From contig NZ_CP024996.1 of NCBI RefSeq assembly GCF_003719195.1, positions 5,208,001-5,272,000 of the forward strand: 64,000 nt of DNA, written 5' to 3'. The translations under genes were made by a program, and so were the position numbers. This document shows, piece by piece, positions 63,649-64,000 of this stretch (the first letter of the stretch is position 1; each line of letters starts with the position of its first letter). Under the pieces are notes generated by a model that searched no databases, had not been told where the DNA came from, and worked only from the letters and a program-made list of their open reading frames with translations. Source of the DNA: Herbaspirillum rubrisubalbicans. GTDB taxonomy: Bacteria > Pseudomonadota > Gammaproteobacteria > Burkholderiales > Burkholderiaceae_D.

Positions 63649-63673
63649 GCCGCCTTGTGCATGGCAAGGCGGC
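63649..63673. repeat. Perfect 9-base-stem hairpin between the DoxX and hydrolase genes
   Basis: GCCGCCTTG pairs with CAAGGCGGC around a seven-base loop. No T-run follows on either side. It lies in the leader of the hydrolase-dps transcript or ends the DoxX transcript. Confidence 0.45.
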
Positions 63674-63738
63674 GGCCGGGAGAAAACTAAGTTTTTCAGC
63701 TACTGGGACTTACAGACTGCACGGTAGAAACTTAATTC

Positions 63739-64000
63739 CTACTGCTGGGCTACCGCGCGTCCCAGGCGCCATTGGCCCGGACCGCACAGCGCGATGGCAG
63801 TGAAGATCACCAGCAGCAGCCAGCCGAATTGACCTTCGGCAATGCTCCAGTCGGGATGCACGGCCAGCATGGCCACCAGCAGCACGCCGATGATGGGCAG
63901 GCAGGCCAGGCGGGTGAACAGGCCCAGGGCGATCAGGACCGGACACAGTGCTTCAGCCAGGATGGCCGACCAGAGTGAAACCGTCGGGCCCATGCCGAAG
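63739..64000 (-). CDS. DoxX-family membrane protein (5' end beyond window)
   Basis: The 3' part of a DoxX-like gene; at least 87 codons are visible and the start lies beyond the right edge. The segments SLWSAILAEALCPVLIALGLFTRLA, IIGVLLVAMLAVHPDWSI and LLLVIFTAIALCGPGQWRLGR match the last three membrane helices of DoxX proteins. The family is linked to redox balance and stress in the membrane. It may share a transcript with the hydrolase and dps genes. Confidence 0.75.
   Translation of the reverse strand, partial: FGMGPTVSLWSAILAEALCPVLIALGLFTRLACLPIIGVLLVAMLAVHPDWSIAEGQFGWLLLVIFTAIALCGPGQWRLGRAVAQQ

Overview
The window is GC-rich, densely coded DNA from a Gram-negative bacterium. Gene content points to a Burkholderiales betaproteobacterium, most like Herbaspirillum: an oxidative xylose pathway, StyA/StyB-type oxygenase genes, Tat-exported amidohydrolases, several ACS-type MFS carriers, a BapA-like giant adhesin and many AraC/LysR regulators. 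The genus is inferred from gene content and was not tested. I saw no tRNA, rRNA, insertion sequence, phage gene or CRISPR array. The window looks like ordinary chromosome with accessory islands.

Layout. 1-9.8 kb: a truncated indolepyruvate ferredoxin oxidoreductase gene faces an AraC-family regulator across a region with two near-identical palindromes. Next comes a five-gene minus-strand catabolic operon (SDR, StyA-like monooxygenase, flavin reductase, cyclase-family hydrolase, FAD oxidoreductase) ending in a clear terminator. A divergent outer-membrane protein gene follows. This looks like degradation of an indole-type or related aromatic compound. 9.8-15 kb: a chemoreceptor, a TonB-dependent receptor and a YahK-type alcohol dehydrogenase. 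15.1-16.1 kb: a two-gene DUF4160/DUF2442 unit with toxin-antitoxin organisation and a palindrome at its start codon.

16.3-26.4 kb: a D-xylose locus. A XylR-type regulator overlaps galactose mutarotase on the minus strand. Facing it are xylF-xylG-xylH, a xylose dehydrogenase-like SDR, a xylonate dehydratase and a lactonase-like amidohydrolase. Together they import xylose and oxidise it to 2-keto-3-deoxyxylonate; the later steps are not in the window. 26.5-30.8 kb: a membrane diguanylate cyclase with an odd start, a PBP7-type endopeptidase and a divergent MurA-family enzyme.

31.4-46.5 kb is one gene for a roughly 5,025-residue adhesin. It has a BapA-like N-terminal module and a glycine tract, then about 26 helical units arranged in triads, eight Ig-like units, three larger C-terminal repeats and a weak RTX-like end. 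No type I secretion genes lie beside it.

46.7-55.9 kb: a Tat-exported amidohydrolase, a low-GC orphan Imm52-like immunity gene, and a six-gene minus-strand operon (second Tat amidohydrolase, two MFS carriers, SMP-30 lactonase, RraA-type aldolase, 2-hydroxyacid dehydrogenase) with a divergent LysR regulator. 56-64 kb: a small membrane operon including a 23-residue protein, a HAD phosphatase, a coupled YoaK/TMEM175 pair, a FixJ-type response regulator, a BrnT/BrnA toxin-antitoxin pair with two palindromic sites, an AraC regulator, Dps, an alpha/beta hydrolase and a truncated DoxX protein.
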